Source of the DNA: Sipunculus nudus
Lineage: Eukaryota; Annelida; Sipuncula; Golfingiida; Sipunculidae
DNA length: 64,000 bases
Reading direction: 5' to 3'
Assembly (NCBI GenBank): GCA_026874595.1
Contig: CM049307.1
Span: 45,445,678-45,509,677 of the forward strand
Shown in pieces: positions 43,235 through 54,051 of the stretch (positions are counted from its first letter, which is position 1; every line of letters starts with the position of its first letter). The notes beneath the pieces were generated by a model. That model ran no database searches, was not told where the DNA came from, and saw nothing but the letters and a program-made list of their open reading frames with translations. Made by a program: the position numbers and the translations under genes.

Positions 43235-44450
43235 GCTGAGTAGGCGTGACAGTTTATGAGATGTGGCCTCAGCCTCCTGCTAAAAAGAATACAAAAGCTC
43301 CAGTATCTCAACAAATAGTTCATTGATTGCCATAATTCTTTGCATGCATATTCATCATGGAGCGTTTCATCAATTCCTGCTGACTGGTGGCACCACCTGT
43401 ATTTTTTCGATTTTTTAATGTTTCTTTTCTCTATTTTTGAGACCATAAAAGGTGCAGTCATCTGTTAACAGGGCACAAATGGTAACCATTTGACCTAGAA
43501 TCTTCTATCTTGACATGCTGGGAGGTCAACAAAAAAAGATCCGTGGAAACCTGAAATTAGGTCTCTGTTACTCATATCCTCTGATCTATGGGACTCAGTA
43601 GACCCCCTTAAATGGGACTCAGTAAGAAAAACTTAAATTTGATACAAAAGCTCTAGTATCTCAACAAATTGTGCATTGATTGCCATGATTCTTTGCATGC
43701 ATATTTATCGTGGAGTGTTTCATCAGTTCTTGCAGACTGGTGGCGCCACCTAGATTTTTTTTTCCAATTTTTATTGATTTTCTCTCTATTTTTGAGACCT
43801 TCAAAGATGAGGTCGTCTGTTAACAGGGCAGGAAGGTGAATGAATAATATCCTTAGAAACCTGAAATTAAGTCTCTGTTACCAATATTCTCTGAGCTATG
43901 GGGCTTATAAGCACCCCTAGCATAATTGAAAATTTGATACCAAAGCAAGGAACAAATTATAACCATTGGACCTAGAATCTTCTAACTTAAATCCAGCGAG
44001 GTCCATGAAAAGTCTTCTTGGAAACATGAAATTACATCTCTCTTACCCATATTCTATGAGCAATTGGGCTTATAAGCACACCCCAGAATATTTGAAAATT
44101 TGATACCAAAGTAGGGCACAAATCATAACCATTGGACCCAGAATCTTCTCACTTGGCATCCTGAGATTTCCTCGAAAGTTCTCCCCTCAAAACCTGAAAT
44201 TGGATCACTGTGACCTATATTCTCAGCGTTTTTGGATATGTTTGAGCATCCCAGAAGTAATAAAAAATACACACAAATTGTCAGGTTCCTTAGGAAAGGC
44301 GGGTTGGATTGTCATCAAATTTGGTGTGCTAATGAGTCTTGATGAACTTAAGCTAATGATGATGCCACCTATATTATCTTAATTAGTTTCCTGTGCAAGG
44401 ACATATTGTCAACATGTCAGTTGGCTGAGCGTCATGACCTATGGGTCATT
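43235..44450 (-). repeat. Interspersed repeat family F, copy 3 (inverted, expanded)
   Basis: On the minus strand it starts near 44445 with AAATGACCCATAGGTCATG and ACGCTCAG, the counterpart of the GTGGCCCATGGGCC start at 4580. It continues as repeated monomers with AGAAGATTCTAGGTCCAA, TTTGTGCCCTG and GGTAACAGAGACCTAATTTC-like blocks about 170 bp apart. Two larger internal units (43285-43640 and 43640-43930) share TTGATTGCCATAATTCTTTG and TCTGTTAACAGGGCA. It is longer than copies 1 and 2, consistent with expansion of the tandem core. Confidence 0.6.
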
Positions 44451-44458
44451 TGCTTTTA

Positions 44459-45006
44459 TTATTCACACGACGAACGTTTTGAGTCGAGCGCATACGCTTT
44501 TATGGACGTTTGCTAGTGTCTGGTACCGTTTTCTAGCGTTGTATTATTTTTCATTAGCGTAGGTGAACTTCCCCGAACTTAACGTGTTTGCAGAGGTCGC
44601 AGACTTACGAGAACTCAGGCAAACGAATACTCAGCGTAGGTCAGCGTCTGGCGACCACCCCGTTCGCTTCTTGGACGAAAACTTTGTCCGTTTTTCGTTT
44701 GTTGTTAGTTTGTTTGTTGCCAAATAATAATGAAAACGTTCGCCAACAGAGCTCAACTTGAGTAAGCTCTGCACAACTTGACCCAGCGCTCAGGAACGTT
44801 TACACACCGAGAGCAACTTCCACCAATGTTTATTTCCAAACGTCGTCAACTTTTCAGCATGTTTAAAATTGTCAAAGACCACGACGATGGCCACCGTTCG
44901 CAACGAACATCAGCGAACATCAGCTTTCATAAACTTTTACCAGCGGAGCCAGACTATTTGCCTAAACGTCGGTAAACGTCGGTAAAAACGTTGTAGTGTG
45001 AATAGA
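44459..45006. mobile_element. MITE with TATTCACAC ends and 7-bp target duplication
   Basis: Left end TTATTCACACGACGAACGTT; right end in reverse TCTATTCACACTACAACGTT, continuing as TTTT on both. Flanking GCTTTTA occurs at 44452-44458 and 45007-45013; with one mismatch the duplication could be 8 bp, as in hAT-type transposition. The 548-bp interior is rich in AACG and ACGTT motifs. A 65-codon frame inside is incidental. It lies directly at the outer end of family F copy 3. Confidence 0.75.
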
Positions 45007-45107
45007 GCTTTTAAAGGGACAACAGTTGTCGTCAACCGGACCCCGGTCAGACCTCGCGGGTACAAAGTTTATACATAACCACCAGTGCTCACGCGTTACT
45101 GTTCTTC

Positions 45108-45535
45108 TTTAAAGGGCACTATTCACATACTAGGTATGATCAATATAAACAAAGTGTTTAAAATATTATGGTATCTGCCAATATTTCGATCTAGAACCAT
45201 TTGCTCACTCCTGTAGACAATAGGCGCTTGCTCCAGTCGCGGTCAGTGGCGTAAATATCAACATCAACCGCACACGACCTGGTGCAAGTTCAGAAATCAA
45301 GATTATCACGCTTCTAACCGGTATTTCTTCTGTATATCATGTTTCATGTTTTCCCCTTTTCTTGGGTTTCTAGTTGTCGCATATTCGTAATGTTGAAAAT
45401 GTGGTCACGCAGTCTTGTTTTTGTAATCCGACACGTGGACTGTGTAAACCGCAATAAAAAACATAATAATTTGCCGAGATGGTTATGCTAGGAAACTTTT
45501 TCATTCAGTTAAGTTTAACTTACAGCGTGACATAA
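45108..45535 (+). mobile_element. MITE-like repeat family B, copy 2
   Basis: Opens TTTAAAGGGCACTATTCACA and ends near GCGTGACATAATACCC. Interior blocks TTATGGTATCTGCCA, TTTCGATCTAGAACC, CGCACACGACCTGGTGC, TGGTCACGCAGTCTTGTT match copy 1 at 26879. The final GACACGTGGACTGTGTAAAC and GGTTATGCTAGGAAACTTT blocks match the outer part of family A copy 2 (29960-30070), so A and B appear to be subfamilies sharing ends. Confidence 0.6.
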
Positions 45536-46652
45536 TACCCTTATTATTGCAATTTATGTAAATTAAAGCAACCTGTATGTTTATGGAAACCGTTATCACA
45601 GTTATCAATGTAGCAAGACACGTTTGTAAATGTCAAGTGCGAAACCTTTTTTAATATTCTTATCTTACGATGAACGTCGTTGCAATATACAGTGATAAAT
45701 TATATACAAGTAGGTACAAAAAACAATCGAGAGAACGGCGTACATAATTCAGAGAGAAACTGAACAGAAACAGGCTCTTGTAGTAAAATATAATCCTCTT
45801 TTGTTCACAATGGTTCTTTGACCTTTCGTAAATGTTACTTGGTGACAATTGAAATTCATTTCAATAGTAAAGCTTGAACTTACATCGTTACTGCTTCCCT
45901 CTCAACAGCCATCTGTTGTTTTCAAATTGCAAATGTTCTGTTTTACATTCTGAAGGTCCCATTGAATATCCATTCAAGATATTGGGTTGTTTCCTTCGCG
46001 GACATTCCGTCATTGTCAAATATTACCTATGTGTTCTTGAAGGACAATTGCTGCTTTAGAGGGAAGAAAATTTCTAATTATTGTAATGTTCCTTGCAAGC
46101 CCCAAACGTGAGCCTAACCTAACGCCAATAGCCAATTTCTAGCCAATATATGTTGGATGTCGGGTGATGGAATTTCCATGGAAACCTTTTAACGTTGATT
46201 CAACATAGTAATAAAACATATTTCTGTGCGTATATTTATAAAGTCAAGCAAATATGATTCACTGACCATTCAGGGTACAACACCTGTATTCATTATTTTC
46301 CATGTTTTACCGTCTTCGTTCAAGATTATATAGACTTTTCTTTGTTTTTTTTACCTGTGAGTCTATTTTCTCAAATAAATATTTAATGTCAAACAATTTA
46401 GACTGGATGGCTGCCCAAATTATTCATTCATAGATTTTCTTTGCTACTGCATTCTAAACTTTCAACTTCAGCCTTAGAGAGGGTCACAATTATTTAAAGT
46501 GGAAATATTCCCTTTCATATTCCGCAAGGCTCAATGAACATCCATTCAAGATATTAGGCCATTTCCTTAAAGAACTTTTTGCCGTGACCTTGTCACGTTA
46601 GCTAAAGGACAAACGAACAATCAGAGAGTAATTGAATATTGTTGTTTAATGC
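45536..46652. other. Non-coding stretch with an old local duplication
   Basis: CATTCAAGATATTGGGTTGT near 45970 and CATTCAAGATATTAGGCCAT near 46543, each with similar neighbours, indicate a diverged direct duplication about 575 bp apart. No gene recognised. Confidence 0.4.
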
Positions 46653-46661
46653 TGGCGTCAC

Positions 46662-46666
<5 letters not shown>
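46653..46666. repeat. Target-site duplication of the LINE, left copy
   Basis: TGGCGTCACAACTT, identical to 54705-54718, directly followed by the T run that is the LINE A tail on the other strand. Confidence 0.9.

Positions 46667-46706
<40 letters not shown>
46667..46706 (-). other. LINE poly(A) tail
   Basis: A T run on the plus strand (A tail of the element) directly against the target duplication; 46707-46729 holds TTA-type units, and the AATAAA signal is at 46735-46730 on the minus strand. Confidence 0.9.
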
Positions 46707-46707
<1 letters not shown>

Positions 46708-46891
46708 TTATTATTATTATTATTTTTTTTTTATTGCACTCCACAAAATATACATCAAATGTACATATAACACATTATACCAAAACAGAAACAATACATT
46801 ATAAGAATATTTTAGACACAACTGCTTTATGGACGATTCTAAGTTCATCAAATGACTGGGATACTAAAACATGTAAAACACTAAACCACCC

Positions 46892-47185
46892 CTAGCTTAT
46901 CATTTCATGATTTTTCAAATACATTGACCATCGTTTTCTAAAAGTTTCTAATTTCTTATTCTTTTCCGCTACTTTGTATTCAATTCTTACATATTCATAT
47001 AAAAAATTTCTAAATCCTTGTATGTTAGGCTTCTGATTTTTAATTCTACACTGGTCAATATATCTTTTAGCCTGGATTATAATTACATTATACATATCAC
47101 TTTCATCAATAGAGCCATAAAAAACAACTAACTTCTCTAATCTTAATTCTATTAGCTGGTCAGTACACCAAGTCTTCAAATCCAT
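46892..47185 (-). CDS. LINE ORF2 C-terminal segment, displaced by a frameshift
   Basis: This 97-codon frame (MDLKTWCTDQL... to TAG at 46892) overlaps the end of the main ORF2 frame and supplies a plausible continuation of it: the Trp/Lys-rich text after the CCHC-like motif is typical of the extreme C-terminus of L1/Tx1 ORF2. The ATG at its start is just an internal Met. The shift lies at or near an A7 run (plus-strand T7 at 47192-47198), where one base more or less changes the frame. It is followed by about 160 bp of 3' UTR. Whether the shift is a mutation, an assembly error or a site of slippage cannot be told from sequence. Confidence 0.75.
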   Translation of the reverse strand: MDLKTWCTDQLIELRLEKLVVFYGSIDESDMYNVIIIQAKRYIDQCRIKNQKPNIQGFRNFLYEYVRIEYKVAEKNKKLETFRKRWSMYLKNHEMIS

Positions 47186-50100
47186 CCAAAATTTTTTTAG
47201 TTAGTCTACATTCCCAAAATAAATGGTTAATTGTTTCTACCTCACCCTTACAAAACGTACAATAATCAAAATCCTGAATTTTCCATTTCATAAGCCAATA
47301 ATTGTTCACTAATATATTATTGAGAAATTTATATTGAAATATCTTCGATCTTGTATCATACAGTACTCTGTGAGGAAGTGAATAGATACTAGTGTAATCA
47401 TCTGGTGTGTTTATTATATATTTTGATATCTTTGGCTTGGTGGGTTGTACAGAACATATCTTATTTCTTAATACCTGGTAAATTTTATGTGATTTCAATT
47501 TATTCAATGGTACAACAGTTTCTTGAATTTTAACATGTAAATTATGTGCTATATAATCTTCAGATTCCTTATCTTCTTCAAACTCAATCATATTAATTTG
47601 ATCTATAACTGCCTTGCATTGTTTCATTACTAATGTTATTAAAACATACCAGTCAATAAAATAAATGCTACTTAACCCTTTGGATTTCCAGTATTCAAAA
47701 GACAGAACATGGTTCTGTACATCAAATAAATCTTGAACCTTTTGCATTCCCACTTTATAGAAATGTTCCCAATAGAATGTTTTCTTATTAAATACAAAGT
47801 GCTTATTATGCCATAGATATTGTTCTTTTAAATTTACCTCTGCATAATAGTCTAGCTTTAAAAAGTACCAGCTCTGCATCACCTCTCTGTAAAATTCATT
47901 TAATTTTTCTAAGGCTAATAACTTGGGTTTGTAGTTGCAGTTAAATAGTAAGTGAATATCACTACATATTTTCTTTAAGTTGTAAATCCATAATGCTTTC
48001 CAGGGGCCATATTCACTCTGAAAAAATCTTTTGATCCAACCTATTCTGGAAGCCAAAAAAAGTGACTGCAAATGTGGAACATTCAGACCACCATTTTCTA
48101 TTTCTTGCACTAGAACAGACCTTTTTATTTTCTCTTTTCCACCATTCCACAGAAAAGAAAATATAATCTTATTTAGTCTATTTGCATATTTCTCTGATAT
48201 ATTATTATTACTGAAATAATAATTAAATTTAGATATTATATATGTTTTTATAATTTGAATTTTCCCTTGCAATGTCAGATTTCTTTGTTTCCAAAGCTGT
48301 AGAGTATTTTTTGTTTGTTTTAATTTATCTTCCAAATTCAGCTCTTCACACTGTTGTTTATCATATGATATATACACTCCAAGAAGTTTGATTGGTTTAT
48401 CAGGCCAGTGAATTCCAAATGGTTTTAATTTACTATTTTTAGATTTACCTATCCATAAACCTTCTGATTTTTCTAGGTTTAATTTAAGCCCACTGAATTC
48501 TCCAAATGAGTTAACCTGTTTTAAAAAATTGCTGCCTGATGTCTTATCTGAAAGAATTGCAATTGTATCATCAGCATATTGTAAAAGTTTAACTTGTTCC
48601 TGCCCTATTCTAATTCCTTTAATGGCTTGATCATTCCTTATTCTGATAGCTAAAATTTCGATGGCTAATATAAAAAGATAGGGGGACATAGGGTCCCCTT
48701 GTCGGACTCCTCTTTCCACTTTAAAATAACCAGAGGTTGTGCCATAATTAATTATGCAGCTGCTTATATCATTATATAAAAGCTTTATCCAACGTATAAA
48801 GGTCTCTGAAATTTTAAATTTTTTTAGTGTGGCTAACATGAAAGTCCATTCTAAAGAATCAAAAGCTTTTTCCATGTCTAATGCAATAATCATACCGGGT
48901 ATTCTTTTATCTTTCGTATATTCAAGCAAATCTTGAACAAACCTAATATTTTCACCGATAAATCGATTTTTCACATAACCAGTCTGATTAGAGTGTATTA
49001 TTTTAGGTAGGAGCTTTGAAAGTCTAATAGAAAGTGTTTTAGCCAAAATTTTATAGTCTGTATTTAAAAGTGATATAGGTCGCCAGTTTTTTAATAAAGT
49101 ACGGTCTTTATTTTTATCTAATAGAGTGATTACTGCTTGCCTCTGGGATGTGGAGAGTTTACCCTCCTCAAACGATTTATTAAAAGATCTGACTAATAAG
49201 GGACCAACTTGTGGCCAAAATTTCAAATAGAATTCGATAGGCAGACCATCATTCCCTGGGCTCTTATTATTTTTAAATGATTTTACTGTATTATACAATT
49301 CCTCTGTTGTTAATGGTTCACTCAAAAAGTTATTATCTTCTTGTGATAGAAATGGGGTATTTATATCTGATAAATATTTTTCGATCTGTTCAAGTGACTT
49401 ACTGTGATTTGATGAATACAATTTGCAATAAAAATCTTTTTCCAAACAAAGTATTTCATTTGGAATTATAGTATATTCTCCATTATCCTTTCTTAGTTTT
49501 CTCACCCATTTTCTGACTGCATTATATTTTTCTAAATTATAAAAATATTTACTACTTTTTTCTCCTTTTTCAAACCAAGTGACTTTTGATCTCAAAATAA
49601 GTCCTTCTGTTTTATAATTATCTATCTCTTCCAGTTCTTCTTTTATTTTTTGTATTTTTTCAATAATACTTATTTCTGTCTCTGCATCTGAATTTACCAA
49701 TTTAGTTCGGAGAATTTTCAATTCATCAAGTAAATCATCTTCTCGTGCTTTTGTAAATTTCTTTGCTTCTTTACCCTTTTTGACATATAAATCTCTGAGC
49801 TTATACTTAACATACTCCCATATCTTAATATTATTTGTGTTTTCACAAGATTCATTTGACCATGTATGTATAGATTCAACTATATGCTTAGTTATTTGGT
49901 CCTCATTAAGTAGAAACTTGTTTAGCTTCCAATAACCTTTACCCCTCTTTGTAGTATATAGAGGGTCTGTACATATAACTAATCTAATAAAAGAATGGTC
50001 AGACTTTATATATGGAAATAAATCAGCTTTTACGACATAATCTTGAAACTGTTTTGTAATTAGCCAATAGTCTAATCTAGATGATATATTTTCATTTTTA

Positions 50101-50702
50101 GTTCTCCAAGTATATTCCTTTTTATATGGATTTCTTGTTCGCCAAATATCCAATAAATTATGCTGATCCATCATATCATTTATAGCTTTCCTTACAGAGT
50201 CTTTTAGGCATAGAGCACCACCTCTCCTGTCCAACTTTACATTAAGAGCTACATTGAAATCGCCTCCAATGAGAACTACATCATTAAGTGTGACATATTC
50301 TTGCAAAATTTTGTTAAGATTCTTTAAAAAAGAAATTTGATTTGTGGTATAATTAGGAGCATAAACATTAATGATAATATATTGAAGGTTTTCAATTGCC
50401 AATTTTATGACTAAAATTCTACCATCTATGGAACTGTGTAATAAGCTAACACTATCTACATGTAACTGCTGTCTTAAAATTACTGCTGTTCCTCGACTAT
50501 TTGTTGTCCCATGTGAATAGAATACCTGTCCACGCCACTCATTCCTCCAAATATTTTCTATATTTTGACAACTATGAGTTTCTTGTAAAAGTAAAACATC
50601 ACAGTGTTCTTTTTTTGCCCACCTGAATACCGACCTTCTTTTTAATCTGTTTTTAAGTCCTCGGACATTTAAACTTAGCAACTTCAAAGTTGTGTCTGAC
50701 AT
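47160..50702 (-). CDS. LINE ORF2: APE endonuclease and reverse transcriptase
   Basis: The 1,180-codon protein nicks target DNA and reverse-transcribes the element RNA at the nick. Residues 1-240 form an exonuclease-endonuclease-phosphatase domain: N12 (LSLNVRG), E41 (LLQETH), Y114 (NVYAPN), D148 and N150 (GGDFNV), D211 (SRLDYW) and S234-D235-H236. The reverse transcriptase spans about 470-760, with D609 in ALDMEKAFDSLEW, GVRQGDPMSPYLF and Y709-A-D-D (48578-48567); D609, D711 and D712 are the metal-binding residues. Near the end lies C1148-x2-C1151-x8-H1160-x4-C1165, the zinc-knuckle-like motif common in LINE ORF2. All catalytic residues seen are present, with no internal stop. The frame ends early at 47160 because of a shift at an A7 run, losing roughly 90 residues. 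The start ATG at 50702 precedes the first endonuclease strand by the usual few residues. It could be functional if the tail is dispensable or restored by slippage. Confidence 0.95.
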   Translation of the reverse strand: MSDTTLKLLSLNVRGLKNRLKRRSVFRWAKKEHCDVLLLQETHSCQNIENIWRNEWRGQVFYSHGTTNSRGTAVILRQQLHVDSVSLLHSSIDGRILVIKLAIENLQYIIINVYAPNYTTNQISFLKNLNKILQEYVTLNDVVLIGGDFNVALNVKLDRRGGALCLKDSVRKAINDMMDQHNLLDIWRTRNPYKKEYTWRTKNENISSRLDYWLITKQFQDYVVKADLFPYIKSDHSFIRLVICTDPLYTTKRGKGYWKLNKFLLNEDQITKHIVESIHTWSNESCENTNNIKIWEYVKYKLRDLYVKKGKEAKKFTKAREDDLLDELKILRTKLVNSDAETEISIIEKIQKIKEELEEIDNYKTEGLILRSKVTWFEKGEKSSKYFYNLEKYNAVRKWVRKLRKDNGEYTIIPNEILCLEKDFYCKLYSSNHSKSLEQIEKYLSDINTPFLSQEDNNFLSEPLTTEELYNTVKSFKNNKSPGNDGLPIEFYLKFWPQVGPLLVRSFNKSFEEGKLSTSQRQAVITLLDKNKDRTLLKNWRPISLLNTDYKILAKTLSIRLSKLLPKIIHSNQTGYVKNRFIGENIRFVQDLLEYTKDKRIPGMIIALDMEKAFDSLEWTFMLATLKKFKISETFIRWIKLLYNDISSCIINYGTTSGYFKVERGVRQGDPMSPYLFILAIEILAIRIRNDQAIKGIRIGQEQVKLLQYADDTIAILSDKTSGSNFLKQVNSFGEFSGLKLNLEKSEGLWIGKSKNSKLKPFGIHWPDKPIKLLGVYISYDKQQCEELNLEDKLKQTKNTLQLWKQRNLTLQGKIQIIKTYIISKFNYYFSNNNISEKYANRLNKIIFSFLWNGGKEKIKRSVLVQEIENGGLNVPHLQSLFLASRIGWIKRFFQSEYGPWKALWIYNLKKICSDIHLLFNCNYKPKLLALEKLNEFYREVMQSWYFLKLDYYAEVNLKEQYLWHNKHFVFNKKTFYWEHFYKVGMQKVQDLFDVQNHVLSFEYWKSKGLSSIYFIDWYVLITLVMKQCKAVIDQINMIEFEEDKESEDYIAHNLHVKIQETVVPLNKLKSHKIYQVLRNKICSVQPTKPKISKYIINTPDDYTSIYSLPHRVLYDTRSKIFQYKFLNNILVNNYWLMKWKIQDFDYCTFCKGEVETINHLFWECRLTKKILDGFEDLVY

Positions 50703-53700
50703 TCAAGGTGTCTGTGTAACATGGTAAATACTATGTGGAGTGAAATTATGAAAAAGAATAAATAACACAAATCATAACCTAAACCTAAACTATCCAACCC
50801 CTCAGTGAGTGTTAACCTCACTAAACACAACATCATAATTACATTGGAGATCTGCTGCTCCCACATGGTTTTGCAAGTATGGGACCAGACAGCAGCTCCT
50901 TGGAGAACACAACCACACAGAAGCTTGTGTCCTCCAGAACAAGATAGTATCTTATGTCCTATCTGAAATATATATAGACTTGAAGTTAACCAATTACTAA
51001 TTATAAGATACTCACTTGTTAACTGTCAATCACAATATCTAGCAGTGTAACAAAAATGAAAGAACCTTTACACTACGACGATGGATTAGTTGTGACAGTT
51101 TGTGTGGTTTGACGACTATAAGATCACAGCGCTCTTTAATCCATTATTGTAACAAGCTGATAAAATATTTCACTCTTTCTTTAAATTTAAAATACTGGTA
51201 CATGTATAGGATTGTTCAAATAGTTAAACTTAAATGTTAATAGTTAAATGACAAAGCCTTGTTACACATATCTTTGACGATCTAGTAGAGCTTTATGAAA
51301 ATTGGCATATGTCTCCTATTTTAATATTTTACTGTCTTATGTAAAACTATCCGTGAGGTAGATTTTGAAATATTCCACTCTTTCTTTTAATTTAAAATCC
51401 TCTTACAGGATTGTTCAAATAATTAAACTTAAGTGACAAAGTCATGGTACACATATCTTTGACAACCTAGCAGAACTTTATATACCTCATATTTTAATGT
51501 TTTACTGTGTTATGTAAAAATATCCTTGAGGTATCAATTGTATACTAAATGGTATCACCTTATACCAGGACTATGACTATGACAACATGACAGAAATACA
51601 AAGTATATTAAATAGTAAATGCATAATCTATCTCACTTCTCAGTGATTTCCAAATGACATTGTAGAACAGCGATGTATGCCACTGATATCACAGTACACC
51701 AGTTCACAGTACACCAAATAATCAAACTTAAGTGACAAAACCTTGTCACACATATCTTTGACATCCTAGCAGAAATTAATCTACCTCATATTTTAATGTT
51801 TTACTGTGTTATGTAAAAAATATCCTTGAGGTATCAACTGTATACTAAATGGTATCACCTTATACCAGGACTGTTACTATGACAACATGAGAGAAATACA
51901 AAGTATATTAAATAGTAAAATGCATAATCTATCTCACTTCTCAGTGATTTCCAAACAACATTGTAGAACAGTGATGTATGCCATTGATATCACAGTATAC
52001 CAGTTCACAGTACCCAAATAATTAAACTTAAGTGACAAAGCCTTGTCACACATATCTTTGACAACCTGGCAGAACTTTATATACCTTATATTTTAATGTT
52101 TTACTGTGTTATGTAAAAATATCCTTGAGGTATCCTTGTATATTAAATGGTAACAGATTATACCAGGACTATTACTATGACAACATGACAGAAATACAAA
52201 GTATATTAAATAGTAAATGCATAATCTATCTCACTTCTCAGTGATTTCCAAACAACATTGTAGAACAGCGATGTATGCCATTGATATCAAAGTACACCAG
52301 TTCATGACTGTGACAACCTGATTGAAATACAAAGTTTTTAAATATGAATTCATAGTCAATCTCAGTGATTAACTGTGATTTACTGATAACAATCCCACTT
52401 TAAAGTAAGCAATTAATATGGACAGAAATACAGAGTATATTAAATAATGGATGCATAATCTATCTCACTTCTCAGTGTACAACATTGTACAACAGCGATC
52501 GATGTATGCTAATGATATCACAGTACACTAGTGCCATGACTGTTACAACATGATTGACATACAAAGTGTATTAAATATGACTTCATTGTCAATCTCAATG
52601 ATTTACTGACAACTATGACACTTAAAAGTGAGAAGAGAATACCTACTCTTGAAAACAATACTAGAATAGACCAATCAAAGCTTAATAGAGTACCGAAATA
52701 TAGTCTCTTTAAGTAACACTAAATCTATACTTAAAATTTAAACATCATATAGATTGATATATCCAAAAGTGTCTATGAGACTAGACATTATGAACAGATA
52801 AAGACACTATGACTACTGTGTACTAATATTATAATTCAGCATTTGGATTATTGTAATACTGTCAAAGTCTTTAAAATATTATACAAAAAAAAGATTCAAG
52901 GACCAAGGATTGCACGGACAGAGAAGATGTGAACAACATCATATCTGTTATATATGAAGACTGGTGTATTCAGGGATGTAGACATTTCCATACAGCTTTC
53001 TTAATATTTTTTATCTAAAGTCGTAAAGATAAGGAACAATGAGCAAATGGCAAATTATGTGTTCATTGTTTTATGTTGACAGTGGAATACATGATATAAA
53101 TACCAAATGTTCCAGTGATGGTGGTTTTTATATTAATATCCTCAAAAGGAATAAATATTTATAACATTCAGTTATAGAGGAGCTACAAGATGGAAACATC
53201 CCCGCCGAGATGAAGTAGTTTGTTTACAGAAAAAAAATATTTTTAAAAACCAGATAAAGATTACTTTTTTTTGCCATGTGCACAAAGAGTGTCAGTGTTT
53301 ATTGCAGTCTAAAGACATCTTTAAATATACTTCGCAGATCTAGTCTACTCTGTCCGAGTTGTAACTTATCCATTTAAACTGAATAAACTGCAAACTATCT
53401 TTTGACTGATAATTAAAGTGAACCATGGACATAAACTAAAAACCTTTATAGTAATATTAGGCTTCCAAATAATAATTTCTTCAAAGATAAAATGCAGATG
53501 TTTAATAAGGTTCACCACTCAGTGATTTCATGTCCCAAGTTCTCTCCCGCTACAACCTCAAGTACAACCCGGTTAACCAGTTGTTAACCCCAAGATCGCT
53601 TTCATAGAATAAAACAATATTTGATCAAAGTTCCTCATGGGGTCGCTTAATATATATTATTTATTTTTGCACTGCAGTTAAATCATTTCGACTGTCCTCA

Positions 53701-54051
53701 CATACCTTTGAATTCCAGTTCGTAGTTTTTTTTTTTTTTTTTAAACATAGACATGCATCGAACACGCATTCCATGATGAGCGATAAAACAATCAATCAAT
53801 GCCAAGTCCGCTCTCTCATACCCATGGGTCTTAACTGAGTCTCTAATACCGTAAATTACTGAGCTGTTAAATCTCTACTTCGTCAATAGAGGCCGCTCTA
53901 GCAGACTTTCGCGGGGTTTACTTGAAGTCTCCCTGGTCGTGTTGCCGAAAATAAATCCTTGGTTACCACAGAGGACAAGAGAATATAAGCCTGCAGAAAT
54001 AATCCTGGGTGAAGACATGAAACGTCACTGGCCTTATTGAGTAGCCCCTTG
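50703..54051 (-). other. Unusually long ORF1-ORF2 spacer inside the LINE
   Basis: This 3.35-kb stretch lies between the stop of ORF1 and the start of ORF2, within the target duplications. It has no open frame of note. Its middle is a tandem array (listed separately), and a T17 run at 53726-53742 (A17 in element sense) lies near its ORF1 side. In most L1/Tx1 elements this gap is very short. It may be an element-specific regulatory region, or a secondary insertion whose borders have been lost. Confidence 0.75.
51175..52620 (-). repeat. ~300-bp tandem units inside the LINE spacer
   Basis: Anchors of CAAATAAT(T/C)AAACTTAAGTG occur at about 51417, 51716 and 52016, giving a period of 299-300 bp. 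Each unit also carries CACACATATCTTTGAC, TTTTAATGTTTTACTGTGTT, ATATCCTTGAGGTAT, ATACAAAGTATATTAAATAG and ATGCATAATCTATCTCACTT. A shorter unit (about 200 bp) precedes at 51218, and partial, more diverged units follow to 52620. Units share roughly nine-tenths identity by eye in the central three. Confidence 0.85.

Noticed and set aside
48031-49471. Plus-strand frames of 60-64 codons inside the LINE
   Set aside because: Antisense shadows of ORF2.
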